Source: a virus. Taken from it: a DNA stretch of 48,770 nt. Made by a program: the position numbers and the translations under genes. How positions within the stretch are numbered: position 1 is the first letter of the stretch; each line of letters begins with the position of its first letter. The stretch is taken from positions 32,001 through 80,770 of IMG/VR virus record IMGVR_UViG_3300006802_000085, one strand, 5' to 3'. Shown piece by piece: positions 1-9,083 of this stretch. The notes under the pieces are model-generated. The model was given only the letters and a program-made list of their open reading frames with translations, had not been told where the DNA came from and did not search any database.

Positions 1-2
1 CG

Positions 3-2804
3 ATGTCATGGCTCTCGCGATACTTCGACGTCAGCGGATGGGACGACGAGAAGGCGATGGCGGCGCTCAAGATGAGCGAGATTCTCAACGGGCTCAACCG
101 CCATGAGGAGGCTGGGGTCTGGGGGCACCGCGCGATCGGTGTCATGGAGGAGTGGGGCGAGGGCTACTTCGCGATCGCGAGGTCCTTCTACCACCGCGCG
201 ATCGCGGGGCAGAAGGGCGGCGACGTGCGGCGCAATTGGCAGCGGTGCGCGCACTTCGCGCGCGTCGGGCTGTCGATGCCGCCGACGAAAACGATGCTCT
301 TCGTCAACCCGCTGGAGCGCGAGGTCGACGCTCACGTCTATCTGACGATGGCGTACTCGCAACTCGGCGACGCGCGCAACGCGCTCAAGCACGCGAAGGA
401 AGCGCGCAAGGCCAACCCCGACGATCCGAACCTGGTCTACAACATGCGCACGTTCGAGCGTGCGGTAGCGGTCGATGATGTGTCGGCGGTGCTCGGGCGA
501 CTCGTCGCCATGGAGTTGCTGGCACCCGTGACGCGTGACCAAGTCCTCGCTGCGATCAACAACGGCGGCGGTGAGGCCGTCGGCGGGCACATGGTCGTCG
601 CGAAGCCCGCAACGTACCCGCGCGGTGTCCAAGAGCACCACTTCCCCCGCGCCCACGTCGCGCCCACGCCCCGCTCGTTCTCGATCCCCGAGCATGTGGA
701 CATCGACGACCTGCCCGTGCGCATGACCGACGGGCAGGTGGAGGCGGCAACCATCCTGCTCTGGAAAGAGATGCTGCTACACGATGAGGTGCTCGCCGCC
801 GAGCGCCTTCTCGCCGACGCCCCCTACCGCGTGAAGCACTCGCCCATCATCGAGAACGCGCTCGCGCGCACGCGTCGCATGACGGCGTGGATGGACAACG
901 CCGAGACCGAGCAGAAGTACAACGGACCCGAGGACCCGACGATCGAGAACGGTGTACCCATCGGCGAGCCGCTCGCGGGTCAGCTCCTCGATCGAAGCGA
1001 GATGGCGATCGCGGGCGTCGAGAAGGGCACGCGCGTCCTCGACCTCGGCTGCTTCGACGGCGGCATCGTCAACCGTTGGGCGCTCGACGGTCACGACGTG
1101 ACGGCGGTGGACCTCTGCGAGACCTCGATCGCGATGGCGCGGCGCGTGGCGGAGAAGCACAAGACCGGGGCCCGCTTCGTCTGCCGCAAGTTCGACGCGC
1201 TCACGATCGACGATCTCGGCAGCAGGCTCTTCGACCTCGTCACGTCGACGGACACGTACGAGCACCTGCGCGACCCCGTGAAGGACATGTTGCGCCCCGC
1301 GCGCAAGTGGCTTCGCCCCGGCGGAGTCATGCGCGTGTGTACGCCGCACGGGTCGTGGATGCGTGGCGAGTTCGTCGAGTGGGCGCATCCGTGGCGGTGG
1401 GCAGACGACGAAGGCAAATCGTGGAACTGCGATCTGCCGCACGCGCACCTCGTCGCGCCGACGCCGTGGACGGTGGCGGCGAACATGCGCGCCGCGGGCT
1501 TCCGCGTGCGCGACTGCTACGTGCGCCTCAACTCCGTCGCCGACGTACCCGGCCAGGGCAACGTCTTCTGCGAAGCCATCAACGCGCCCGCGCCCGCCGT
1601 CACCGATGGCTCGACGCGACTCGACATCGTTTTCGCTTGCGGCGACGCTTGGCAGGCGTGGAACCCGGAGATCATGCGCGCCGAGGGCATCGGCGGGAGC
1701 GAGACGATGGTGGTGCACATGGCGCGGCGCCTCGCCGCGCTCGGCCACCGCGTGCGCGTGTACACGAGCACGGGCCCGCACGGCGATGGCATCTTCGACG
1801 GCGTCGAGTACCGGCAGACCGAGCACCTGTTGAACGCGGGCGCGTGCGATGTCTTCGTCGCGTGGCGTAACGCCGCACTCTTCGACGCGCCCGTTGTTGC
1901 CGGGCTGCGCCTGCTCTGGGTGCATGACATCTTCGCGGGCGGCGGCGCGCACAAGAACTTGCTCCGCGCCGACCGTGTGCTTGCGCTGTCGCAGTGGCAC
2001 GCGGGCTTCGTCGTCGACCACCACAATTTGCCCAAGTCGCAGGTGCTCGTCACCCGCAACGGCATCGACTTCTCCCGCTTCACCCCGCGCGCCGAGATCG
2101 TGCGCGATCCCCACCGCGCCGTGTACTCGTCGAGCCCCGACCGCGGCTTGGCGGTGCTGCTCCAGGTGTGGCCGAAGATCCGCGAGCGCGTGCCCGACGC
2201 CAGCCTCGACGTCTACTACGGCTTTTTCAACTGGAGGAAGGCGGCAGAGGCGCGCAAGGACACGGAGCAGCTCCAGGTGATCGACGCCTTGGAGCAGATG
2301 CTCGTCGACCTCGCGCCGCACGGCGTGCGCTCACACGGGCGCGTGGACCAGGCCACGCTCGCGGACGCGTTCATGGGCGCGGGTGTGTGGGCGTACCCGA
2401 CGTGGTTCTCGGAAACGTCGTGCATCACCGCCATGGAGGCGCAGGCGGCGGGGCTCCGCATCGTCACGTCGTCCATCGCCGCGCTCAACGAGACCGTCGG
2501 CGCCGAGCGCCATGCCGTCGCCTACAACCACGCCGGGTACGGCGTGCTCATCGACGGCGACTGGATGAGCGACGAGTATCAAGCGCGATTCGTCGACGAG
2601 GTCGTGCGCGCCATGACCGCACCCGAAGGCGAGTGGCTCAAGACGCGCGAGGAGATCAAGGCGCGCGCCTTCCGCGACTTCGACCTCGACGAGTTGGCGG
2701 AGGCGTGGGTGGAGATGATGCGCGCGATGTTGGCCGAGATGCACGTGCACCCGCTCGTCCCCTACCAGCCGCGCGCGGACTTCGTGCGAAAGGAAGTGGC
2801 GTGA
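3..2804 (+). CDS. TPR / SAM-methyltransferase / GT4 glycosyltransferase fusion (5' end probably outside window)
   Basis: Predicted to build or modify a glycan. Residues 1-180 are helical and TPR-like, the kind of repeat that follows a GT2 domain in other glycosyltransferases. Residues about 340-520 form a class I methyltransferase with VLDLGCFDGG at 345-354. Residues about 540-920 form a GT-B fold GT4 glycosyltransferase, with GGSET near its start and an EX7E motif (E804, E812). The ATG at position 3 is at the window edge and the protein begins inside repeat-like sequence, so the true start probably lies upstream. It heads a six-gene sugar module. Domain calls are by motif recognition; the acceptor and donor are unknown. 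Confidence 0.85.
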   Translation: MSWLSRYFDVSGWDDEKAMAALKMSEILNGLNRHEEAGVWGHRAIGVMEEWGEGYFAIARSFYHRAIAGQKGGDVRRNWQRCAHFARVGLSMPPTKTMLFVNPLEREVDAHVYLTMAYSQLGDARNALKHAKEARKANPDDPNLVYNMRTFERAVAVDDVSAVLGRLVAMELLAPVTRDQVLAAINNGGGEAVGGHMVVAKPATYPRGVQEHHFPRAHVAPTPRSFSIPEHVDIDDLPVRMTDGQVEAATILLWKEMLLHDEVLAAERLLADAPYRVKHSPIIENALARTRRMTAWMDNAETEQKYNGPEDPTIENGVPIGEPLAGQLLDRSEMAIAGVEKGTRVLDLGCFDGGIVNRWALDGHDVTAVDLCETSIAMARRVAEKHKTGARFVCRKFDALTIDDLGSRLFDLVTSTDTYEHLRDPVKDMLRPARKWLRPGGVMRVCTPHGSWMRGEFVEWAHPWRWADDEGKSWNCDLPHAHLVAPTPWTVAANMRAAGFRVRDCYVRLNSVADVPGQGNVFCEAINAPAPAVTDGSTRLDIVFACGDAWQAWNPEIMRAEGIGGSETMVVHMARRLAALGHRVRVYTSTGPHGDGIFDGVEYRQTEHLLNAGACDVFVAWRNAALFDAPVVAGLRLLWVHDIFAGGGAHKNLLRADRVLALSQWHAGFVVDHHNLPKSQVLVTRNGIDFSRFTPRAEIVRDPHRAVYSSSPDRGLAVLLQVWPKIRERVPDASLDVYYGFFNWRKAAEARKDTEQLQVIDALEQMLVDLAPHGVRSHGRVDQATLADAFMGAGVWAYPTWFSETSCITAMEAQAAGLRIVTSSIAALNETVGAERHAVAYNHAGYGVLIDGDWMSDEYQARFVDEVVRAMTAPEGEWLKTREEIKARAFRDFDLDELAEAWVEMMRAMLAEMHVHPLVPYQPRADFVRKEVA

Positions 2805-2832
2805 CCGTCACCGCCCCGATGGCGGTCACGGT
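2804..2832 (+). other. stem-loop after the first CDS
   Basis: Two 12-base arms (2804-2815 and 2821-2832, one mismatch) flank a 5-base loop, starting on the stop codon. There is no T-run, so it is a weak terminator or an RNA processing/stability element. The rest of the 76-base gap to the next gene shows only GGCGTGAG just before the ATG. Confidence 0.4.
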
Positions 2833-2880
2833 GCACCAACCTTCGGCGGCTCGGCGCCGTCGCTTCGCGAAAGGCGTGAG

Positions 2881-4083
2881 ATGAAGATCGCATTCCTGTA
2901 CGGTAAGTTCTCGGTGGGCGGGCGCCCGCTCGACTTCGACAACCTGTTCACGTCCTCGCGCGGGCTCACGGGCTCGGAGCTGAGTTGCCTGGAGTACGCG
3001 CGCGGGATGAAGGCGCGCGGTCACGACGTGATGCTCGTCGTCGGCCAGGAGATGGAGCCGCGCGAATGGGAGGGGATCGCCGTGCACCCGCTCCGCAACC
3101 CGCACATCGTCGACGGGTGCGACGTCGTCTACTCGTGGAATGAGCCAGACCTCCTGCGCGAGATCAGCCCCGGACCGGTGCGCGTTGTCAACCAACAGCT
3201 CAACGACTTCGACTACTGCCGCCCGGGCTGGGAAGAGTTCGTCGACGTCGTCACTAGCCCTTGCGATCACCACCGCGTGTATCTCACCCGTCACGCCCCG
3301 GGCGTGCGCGCGTGGGCGGTGGTGCCGAACGGGTGCGACCCCACGCAGTACACCGCCGACGACAGCACGCGAGTCGAGGGGCGCGTCGTCTGGGCGTCGA
3401 GCGCGGACCGCGGACTTCACCGGTTGCTGGAGGTGTGGCCGCTCGTCAAGGAGTACGTTCCGCACGCGACGCTCAAGGCGTTCTACAACTTTCAACCCGC
3501 GCACTTCGACGAGTACGAGCAGGCGGGCGGCAACGTACACCCGGACTTGTTGGAGATCGCGCAGCGCAAGCGGTACATCCGCTATGCCATCGACAAGCTG
3601 AGTAACCCACGGTGGGGCGTCGAGCATGTGGGTTCGGTGAGCCGCGAGCGCATGCGCGAGGAGTGGTCGCGCGCGCAGGTGCTCGGCTACTCCTGCGAGA
3701 CCATCCGCTACACCGAGGGCTTCAGCGTCACGTCGATGGAGGCGTGCGCGAGTGGGTGCTTGCCCGTGCTCACCGACGTCGATTCGCTCGGCACCATCTA
3801 CGGCGCCGCCGCGCCGATGGTGAAGCTCAAGGGCGGGCAGTTCGACCGCACCACGCTCCGCGTCTTCGCCGACTTCGTGGTGCGTGGGCTCACCGACGCC
3901 GACTGGCGAGCGAAGCAGGTGGCGAAGACGCGCGCGCTCGCCGACGAGTACGCATGGCCGGTGCTCTGCGAGCGTCTGGACACGATGCTCTCTACGCTCG
4001 TAACCGGGCACCGCCTGCTGCCGACGACCGACAACAACCGAGCGACCGACAACACGTTCCGCCAGGAGGAGGCTTCGCAATGA
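2881..4083 (+). CDS. GT4-family glycosyltransferase
   Basis: A 400-residue GT-B glycosyltransferase. The N-terminus MKIAFLYGKFSVGG with a GLTGSE segment is the usual first Rossmann unit of GT4 enzymes, and the C-terminal domain carries an EX7E motif (E279, E287 in TEGFSVTSMEAC) for the nucleotide-sugar donor. VVWASSADRGLHRLLEVWPLV parallels SSSPDRGLAVLLQVWP in the preceding fusion protein, so the two are probably paralogous transferases acting on one glycan. The stop overlaps the next start (ATGA at 4080). Confidence 0.85.
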   Translation: MKIAFLYGKFSVGGRPLDFDNLFTSSRGLTGSELSCLEYARGMKARGHDVMLVVGQEMEPREWEGIAVHPLRNPHIVDGCDVVYSWNEPDLLREISPGPVRVVNQQLNDFDYCRPGWEEFVDVVTSPCDHHRVYLTRHAPGVRAWAVVPNGCDPTQYTADDSTRVEGRVVWASSADRGLHRLLEVWPLVKEYVPHATLKAFYNFQPAHFDEYEQAGGNVHPDLLEIAQRKRYIRYAIDKLSNPRWGVEHVGSVSRERMREEWSRAQVLGYSCETIRYTEGFSVTSMEACASGCLPVLTDVDSLGTIYGAAAPMVKLKGGQFDRTTLRVFADFVVRGLTDADWRAKQVAKTRALADEYAWPVLCERLDTMLSTLVTGHRLLPTTDNNRATDNTFRQEEASQ

Positions 4084-4544
4084 CCATGACCCATGAGGAC
4101 TACATCGCCGCGGTCGAGCGCGGCGACTTCGCCGACCTACCCGCGCGCGTGCCCATGCGCGAAGACGCGTTCGGCGACAGCCGCGGCGCGATCGAGAACG
4201 TGCTGGTCACGCCGGTCTCGCACGTCTCCTTCATCCACAGCGTCCGCGGCAGCGTGCGCGCGAACCACTGGCACCGCACCGACTGGCACTTCACGCGGGT
4301 GTTGCGCGGCGCCGTGCTCTACTTCCACCGGGCCGTCGGCTCCGCCCGCCTGCCCGAGGGCGAGTTGTTCCTGCCGGGGGCGATGTTCTTCACGCCCCCG
4401 AACCGCGAGCACGCGATGCTCTTCACCGCCGACTCGGAGATCATGACCTTCGCCCGCAACGTGCGCACGCACGACGAGCACGAGGCCGACGTCGTCCGCG
4501 TCGACTTCGTCACCCCGGAAGTCGCAGCGCGATGTCTGCCGTGA
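4080..4544 (+). CDS. cupin-fold sugar-module protein
   Basis: 154 residues. The start at 4080 overlaps the upstream stop as ATGA. The centre reads RGSVRANHWHRTDWHFTRVLRGAV, then PEGELFLPGAMFFTPPNREHAMLF: a small cupin barrel with clustered histidines (HWH, H, H). Cupins beside sugar dehydratases are often epimerases or isomerases (RmlC or WxcM/FdtA types). Which reaction applies here cannot be read from the sequence. Its 3' end overlaps the methyltransferase start by 13 bases, so the two are translationally coupled. Confidence 0.7.
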   Translation: MTMTHEDYIAAVERGDFADLPARVPMREDAFGDSRGAIENVLVTPVSHVSFIHSVRGSVRANHWHRTDWHFTRVLRGAVLYFHRAVGSARLPEGELFLPGAMFFTPPNREHAMLFTADSEIMTFARNVRTHDEHEADVVRVDFVTPEVAARCLP

Positions 4545-5845
4545 GCTACACCGAGCGCGCGACGTGTCGGTTGTGCGGCACCGAGTTCGCGCCGGGGCTA
4601 CCGCACCCGCAGGCCGCGGCCCTCCTCGACTTCGGCTGCACCCCGCTCGCGAACGCGTTCCTGCGTGAGCCCGGTCCGGCCGAGACATACCCGCTGTACA
4701 TCGTCGCGTGCCCATCGTGCGACCACGTGCAGCTCCCGGTCGTCGTCGACCCCGAGAAGCTCTTCGGCGACTACGTCTACGTCAGCGGCACGAGCCCAGT
4801 CTTCGTCGAGCACTTCCGCACGTTGTTCGGGTCTCAGGTTCCGTTCGTGCGTAGGGGCGACCTCGTCGTCGACATCGGCTCGAACGACGGCACGCTGCTC
4901 AAGATGTTCAAGGGCGTGGGTGCGCGCGTGATCGGTGTCGACCCCGCCCGCGACATCGCCGCGCGCGCGACGTCCGAGGGCGTCCCTACCCTGCCCATGT
5001 TCTTCAACGCCGTGGTCGCGCAGTCCGTACTTCGCGACCACGGCTGCGCGCGCCTCATCACCGCTAACAACGTCTTCGCGCACGCCGACGATCTCGCCGC
5101 CATCGCGACGGCGGTGCACGAGCTACTCGCGTTCGACGGCCGCTTCGTCTTCGAAGTCCAGTACCTCGGCGATCTCATCGACCGCGGGCACTGGGACAAC
5201 ATCTACCACGAGCATACTTCCTACCATCACATCGCTCCGCTCACGCGCTTTCTCTCCGCGCACGGGCTCACGCTCACGCGCGTCGAGCGAGTAGAGACGC
5301 ACGGCGGATCGATCCGGTGCACCGCCGTGAAGTCGATCGCGTTCGGCGTGCGACCGCTGCACGCGCAGCCTTTGCGGTTGCCGGAGATGAGCGACGAGCT
5401 GCGTGCGCGCGACGCCCGCCTGACCGGCACCGCGCTTCGCGACGAGCTGCGTGCGATCGCCGACGACATCGGGGAGAAGCGTATCGCGTTCGAGTCCGCG
5501 TTCAGGCCCGGCGAGACCGTGGTGGGGTACGGCGCGCCCGCGAAGGCGACGACGCTCCTGTACGCGCTCGGCATCGCCGCCCGCTTCGCGTACATCGTCG
5601 ACGACTCGGCGTTCAAGCAGGGGCGGTTCATGCCCGAGGGGCGCATCCCCGTGGGGCCAAGCACCGCGATCTTCGGCGACGGCGTGTTCGCGCCGCACGT
5701 CGTCGTCGTCCTCGCCTGGAACTTCGCCGACGCGATCGTCAAGCGACTCGCGCCCTTCCTCGAAGGAGGCGCCGGGCGGCGCGTGATCGTCCCTGCCCCG
5801 CACTTCAAGACCATCGAATCGCCTCTCACCGAGAACGAGGACTGA
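4532..5845 (+). CDS. nucleotide-sugar C-methyltransferase
   Basis: 437 residues with the three-part layout of sugar C-methyltransferases such as TylC3 and NovU. There is an N-terminal zinc site (CRLCG at 12-16 and CPSCDHVQLP), a central SAM-binding domain with VVDIGSNDGTLLKMF and GVDP, and a C-terminal domain with VGYGAPAKATTLL and FAYIVDDSAFKQGRFMPEGRIPV, typical of the Methyltransf_14 region. It probably adds a methyl group to a keto-sugar nucleotide, giving a branched sugar, together with the epimerase and oxidoreductase downstream. Confidence 0.85.
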   Translation: MSAVSYTERATCRLCGTEFAPGLPHPQAAALLDFGCTPLANAFLREPGPAETYPLYIVACPSCDHVQLPVVVDPEKLFGDYVYVSGTSPVFVEHFRTLFGSQVPFVRRGDLVVDIGSNDGTLLKMFKGVGARVIGVDPARDIAARATSEGVPTLPMFFNAVVAQSVLRDHGCARLITANNVFAHADDLAAIATAVHELLAFDGRFVFEVQYLGDLIDRGHWDNIYHEHTSYHHIAPLTRFLSAHGLTLTRVERVETHGGSIRCTAVKSIAFGVRPLHAQPLRLPEMSDELRARDARLTGTALRDELRAIADDIGEKRIAFESAFRPGETVVGYGAPAKATTLLYALGIAARFAYIVDDSAFKQGRFMPEGRIPVGPSTAIFGDGVFAPHVVVVLAWNFADAIVKRLAPFLEGGAGRRVIVPAPHFKTIESPLTENED

Positions 5846-5849
5846 CCCC

Positions 5850-6929
5850 ATGCTCGACACCGACATCGACGAGATCATCGACCTGCTCCCGCGCGCGCTT
5901 TGGGACAGGTTCAGCGGTAAGCGCGTGCTCATCACCGGCAGCCGCGGCTTCCTCGGCCGGTACTTCGTGCGCACGTTCGTGCGCCTCAACGAGCGCACAC
6001 CCTACGGCAAGCCGCCGGTGGAGGTGCTGTCGATCGACAACCTCGTGAGCGCGGGCCCGTACGGCGAGGCCGAACACGACTACCCGCACATCGCCTTCGT
6101 CAACCACGACGTGACCAAGTCGTTCAAGCCTGAGAAGCCGGTCGACTTCATCCTGCACTGCGCGGGCATCGCCTCGCCCGCGTGGTACCGCAAGTACCCG
6201 GTCGAGACATACTCGGTGTCGATCGCGGGCACGCGCAACGTGCTCGACATCGCCAACGCCAGCCGCGACGCCGGGCGCGACTGCCGCATGCTCTTCTTCT
6301 CGTCGAGCGAGATCTACGGCGACCCCGACGCCGCGCACGTGCCGACAGCCGAGAGCTATCGCGGCAACGTGGCGTGTCATGGCCCGCGCGCCTGCTACGA
6401 CATCGGCAAGCGTGCGGGTGAGATGATGGTGCACGTCGAGCATCAGCTCCACGGCACGCACGCGATGTGCGTGCGCCCGTTCAACTTCTTCGGCCCGGGG
6501 ATGCAGCGCACCGACTACCGCGTGCTCCCGAACTTCGCCGCGCGCTGGGTGGACGGGCAACCGCTCCACGTCTACGGCACGGGCAAGCAGACGCGCACGT
6601 ACTGCTACGTGACCGACGGCATCCGCGGCTGCATCCAGGCGCTACTCGAAGGCGTAGCGGGCGAGCCCTACAACATCGGCAACCCCACGCCCGAGATCAG
6701 CGTGCTCGACCTCGCGCAGAAGGTGGCGGAGATCACGGGTACGCCGCTCGTCAGCGACACCGTCGAGCACCCGGATACGTACCCCGCCGACGAGCCGCAG
6801 CGGCGGTGCCCCGACATCACCAAGGCGCAGGCGCAGCTCGGGTACGCGCCGCAGGTCAAGCTCGACGACGGCCTGCGCCGCTTCTTCGGTTGGGCCGAGA
6901 CCGCGTTCCGCGAGCAGGCGCGGCGATGA
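5850..6929 (+). CDS. NAD-dependent nucleotide-sugar epimerase/dehydratase
   Basis: A 359-residue extended SDR enzyme. The NAD-binding glycine motif is GSRGFLG (30-36), and the catalytic Ser-Tyr-Lys set is seen as SSSEIYGD and YDIGK (Y183, K187). RPFNFFGPGMQRTDYRVLPNF and the GTGKQTRTYCYVTDGI segment resemble UDP-glucuronate decarboxylase (UDP-xylose synthase) and GDP/dTDP-sugar dehydratases. The substrate is not certain. Four bases separate it from the methyltransferase. Confidence 0.85.
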   Translation: MLDTDIDEIIDLLPRALWDRFSGKRVLITGSRGFLGRYFVRTFVRLNERTPYGKPPVEVLSIDNLVSAGPYGEAEHDYPHIAFVNHDVTKSFKPEKPVDFILHCAGIASPAWYRKYPVETYSVSIAGTRNVLDIANASRDAGRDCRMLFFSSSEIYGDPDAAHVPTAESYRGNVACHGPRACYDIGKRAGEMMVHVEHQLHGTHAMCVRPFNFFGPGMQRTDYRVLPNFAARWVDGQPLHVYGTGKQTRTYCYVTDGIRGCIQALLEGVAGEPYNIGNPTPEISVLDLAQKVAEITGTPLVSDTVEHPDTYPADEPQRRCPDITKAQAQLGYAPQVKLDDGLRRFFGWAETAFREQARR

Positions 6930-7903
6930 CCACGTGCCCGCCGCCCCCTTCGTTCGTGGCGCCGTCGCCGCCCGTACGCCTCGGCCTCATCGGCGCCGGG
7001 GCGTGGGGGTGGCGGTACGTGCCCGCGGCGGAGGCGAGCGGTGTGGCGCGCGTCACCCACGTCGCGCGGTGGGGCGGCGCACCGCCGGAGGCGACGTCGC
7101 ACCTCACCCCGCTCACGCGCGTGAGCGACTGGCGCGAGATGCTCGGCGCACCCGTCGATGCCATCGTCTGCGCCGCGCCTCCGCACGCGCACGAAAGCAT
7201 CTGCACCTTCTTCCTGAACAACATGCGCCCGGTCATGTGCGAGAAGCCGATGACGCTCTCGCGCGCCGCTGCCGACCACGTGACCGCGTGCGCGCGTGAA
7301 TCGGGCGTACCGTTCTTGGTCAACCATCAGCACCTGTTCTCGGCCGCGTACGAGGAGCTGTTCGAACGCACTGCCCACGACTCCTCGCTACACGTGGTCT
7401 CGTACGGTGGCGGCGACGTCACCGCCCCGCGCTCGTACTCCGCGCTCTGGGACGTGGGCGCGCACGACGCCGCGATGGCGGTCGGTCTCATCGGTTCGCT
7501 CGCGGGCGAGGTGCGCGTGGTCTCGGCGTCGCTCAACGGCGGGCTGTTTCGCTTCGCGCTCGAAGGCGCGCAGGGGCAGTCGATGTCGCACGTCTGGCGC
7601 GGACCCCCGCGGCGCCGCCGTCTCTCGGTCACGACGTCGCAGCGACACTACGTCTACGACCCCCTGCGCGAGGGCGCGACCTTGAGCGTGGCGCAGTGCC
7701 TGCGCGACCTGGTCGACCCCACGCCGGTACCGCTCGCGTATGAGCCGCCGCTCACGCGCGCCGTCCGCGTCTTCGCCACGGCGGTGCGTACGGGGCGTGA
7801 GGATTGGCGATTCGTTCCCGAGTTCGCGTACCGCGTCGTCGACGTACTTGCCCGCGTCGAAAGTGCGTTTGGGTTGGAGGGGTTGGAGGGGTCGGTGCGG
7901 TGA
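6926..7903 (+). CDS. Gfo/Idh/MocA-family sugar oxidoreductase
   Basis: 325 residues from the ATG at 6926, which overlaps the preceding stop. The Rossmann motif is RLGLIGAGAWG (about 18-28) and the family's EKP motif is present as MCEKPMTLSRAA; NHQHLFS follows. Enzymes of this family reduce keto-sugars of nucleotide sugars or oxidise the C3 position. Last gene of the sugar module; a 46-base gap with an AAGGAG ribosome site leads to the lysin gene. Confidence 0.85.
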   Translation: MTTCPPPPSFVAPSPPVRLGLIGAGAWGWRYVPAAEASGVARVTHVARWGGAPPEATSHLTPLTRVSDWREMLGAPVDAIVCAAPPHAHESICTFFLNNMRPVMCEKPMTLSRAAADHVTACARESGVPFLVNHQHLFSAAYEELFERTAHDSSLHVVSYGGGDVTAPRSYSALWDVGAHDAAMAVGLIGSLAGEVRVVSASLNGGLFRFALEGAQGQSMSHVWRGPPRRRRLSVTTSQRHYVYDPLREGATLSVAQCLRDLVDPTPVPLAYEPPLTRAVRVFATAVRTGREDWRFVPEFAYRVVDVLARVESAFGLEGLEGSVR

Positions 7904-7949
7904 GGTGATGGGGGCGCATACGTTGCGGTAACGAAGGAGAACTCAGACG

Positions 7950-9083
7950 ATGGGCGACAACGGAGACAAGTTGGTACCGGCGAAGCAGACGCTACTCACG
8001 CCCGAACAGTTCGCGCGGGCGGCGATCTCAAACTGGCACGTGGTCGGCGAAGGCGTGCCGAGCAAGCGCGCGCTCGCCGTGCTCTGGGCGCAGTACATGA
8101 TCGAGACCGGGAACCGCTACGTCTGGAACTACAACCTCGGCAACACCAAGGACGTGCCCGGCGACGGCATCGACTTTCACGCGCTCCGCGGCACATGGGA
8201 GGGTGTCTCACAAGCCGAGGCGAACCGCTTGATCTCGGCAGGGCTCGCGACGCTCGACACGAACGCGAACCACATCAAGGCCGTGGCTCCGCGCATCGCC
8301 GTAGTCTTCCAGCCGCCGCACCCCGCCACGCGCTTCTCCGCGTTCCCCGACCTCGACGCTGGGATGTCGTACTACCTCAAGCTCTTGGCCACGACGAAGT
8401 TCCGCACGGCGTGGCCGCTCGTGCTGCTCGGCGACTACCGCGGGTTCGCCAACGCGCTCAAGGCGCGCGGGTACTTCACGGCGTCGGCGAAGGCGTACGC
8501 CGACGGCATGAGTGGGCCCTTCAACGTCTTCATGAAGTCAGGTGCGTACGAGGCCGCGATGGCAGCGACACCGTCGGCCGTGCTCGCCGTGGCCGAGAGC
8601 GCAACCGCGGGCCTGAACCACTGCGGCCTCGTCGACGTGACCGATGACGACGGCGTGGTATGGGAGGTCGCGCCCATCTACGTCGCGCCCACCGCCATCG
8701 GCGACGCGAAGAAAGCCGTCGTCGCACTCGGCTACGAGCTGCCGACGCCCGCGCTCGTCGACGCGATCTGGCGCGCTGCCGATCTGAAGATCAACGGATG
8801 GGACATCGCGGGCGCGGTCCACCACAACGGACGCCCGGAGACGATGGACTCGGCCGACGCGCATGCCGCGGTCGCTGCGAAGATCGAGTCGTTGGTCGGA
8901 GCGCATGGGCCTTACCGCCTGCTCGCGGGCGCGTTCAAGGACGTGGTCGAAGTCGATGGGAAGCTTGGGCTCTACGGCTGGCACGACGTGAAGGGTACGC
9001 CGATTCAGAGTCTCTACACCAAGCACGCGCTGACGTGGCGCGACTACTCGCAGGGCTACCGCCTCGTGCGACGGAAGCCGTGA
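7950..9083 (+). CDS. peptidoglycan hydrolase (lysozyme/glucosaminidase-like), two-domain
   Basis: 377 residues; the start is supported by GAAGGAG 10-15 bases upstream. Residues about 15-210 look like a lysozyme-superfamily hydrolase: LWAQYMIETGNRYVWNYNLGN places a candidate catalytic Glu, and FSAFPDLDAGMSYY...YFTASAKAYADGM matches the pattern in glucosaminidase-type domains. Residues about 215-377 form a second domain I do not recognise (LGLYGWHDVKGTP, TWRDYSQGYRLVRR). It may be the endolysin or a virion-associated lysin. No signal peptide is seen. Confidence 0.7.
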   Translation: MGDNGDKLVPAKQTLLTPEQFARAAISNWHVVGEGVPSKRALAVLWAQYMIETGNRYVWNYNLGNTKDVPGDGIDFHALRGTWEGVSQAEANRLISAGLATLDTNANHIKAVAPRIAVVFQPPHPATRFSAFPDLDAGMSYYLKLLATTKFRTAWPLVLLGDYRGFANALKARGYFTASAKAYADGMSGPFNVFMKSGAYEAAMAATPSAVLAVAESATAGLNHCGLVDVTDDDGVVWEVAPIYVAPTAIGDAKKAVVALGYELPTPALVDAIWRAADLKINGWDIAGAVHHNGRPETMDSADAHAAVAAKIESLVGAHGPYRLLAGAFKDVVEVDGKLGLYGWHDVKGTPIQSLYTKHALTWRDYSQGYRLVRRKP

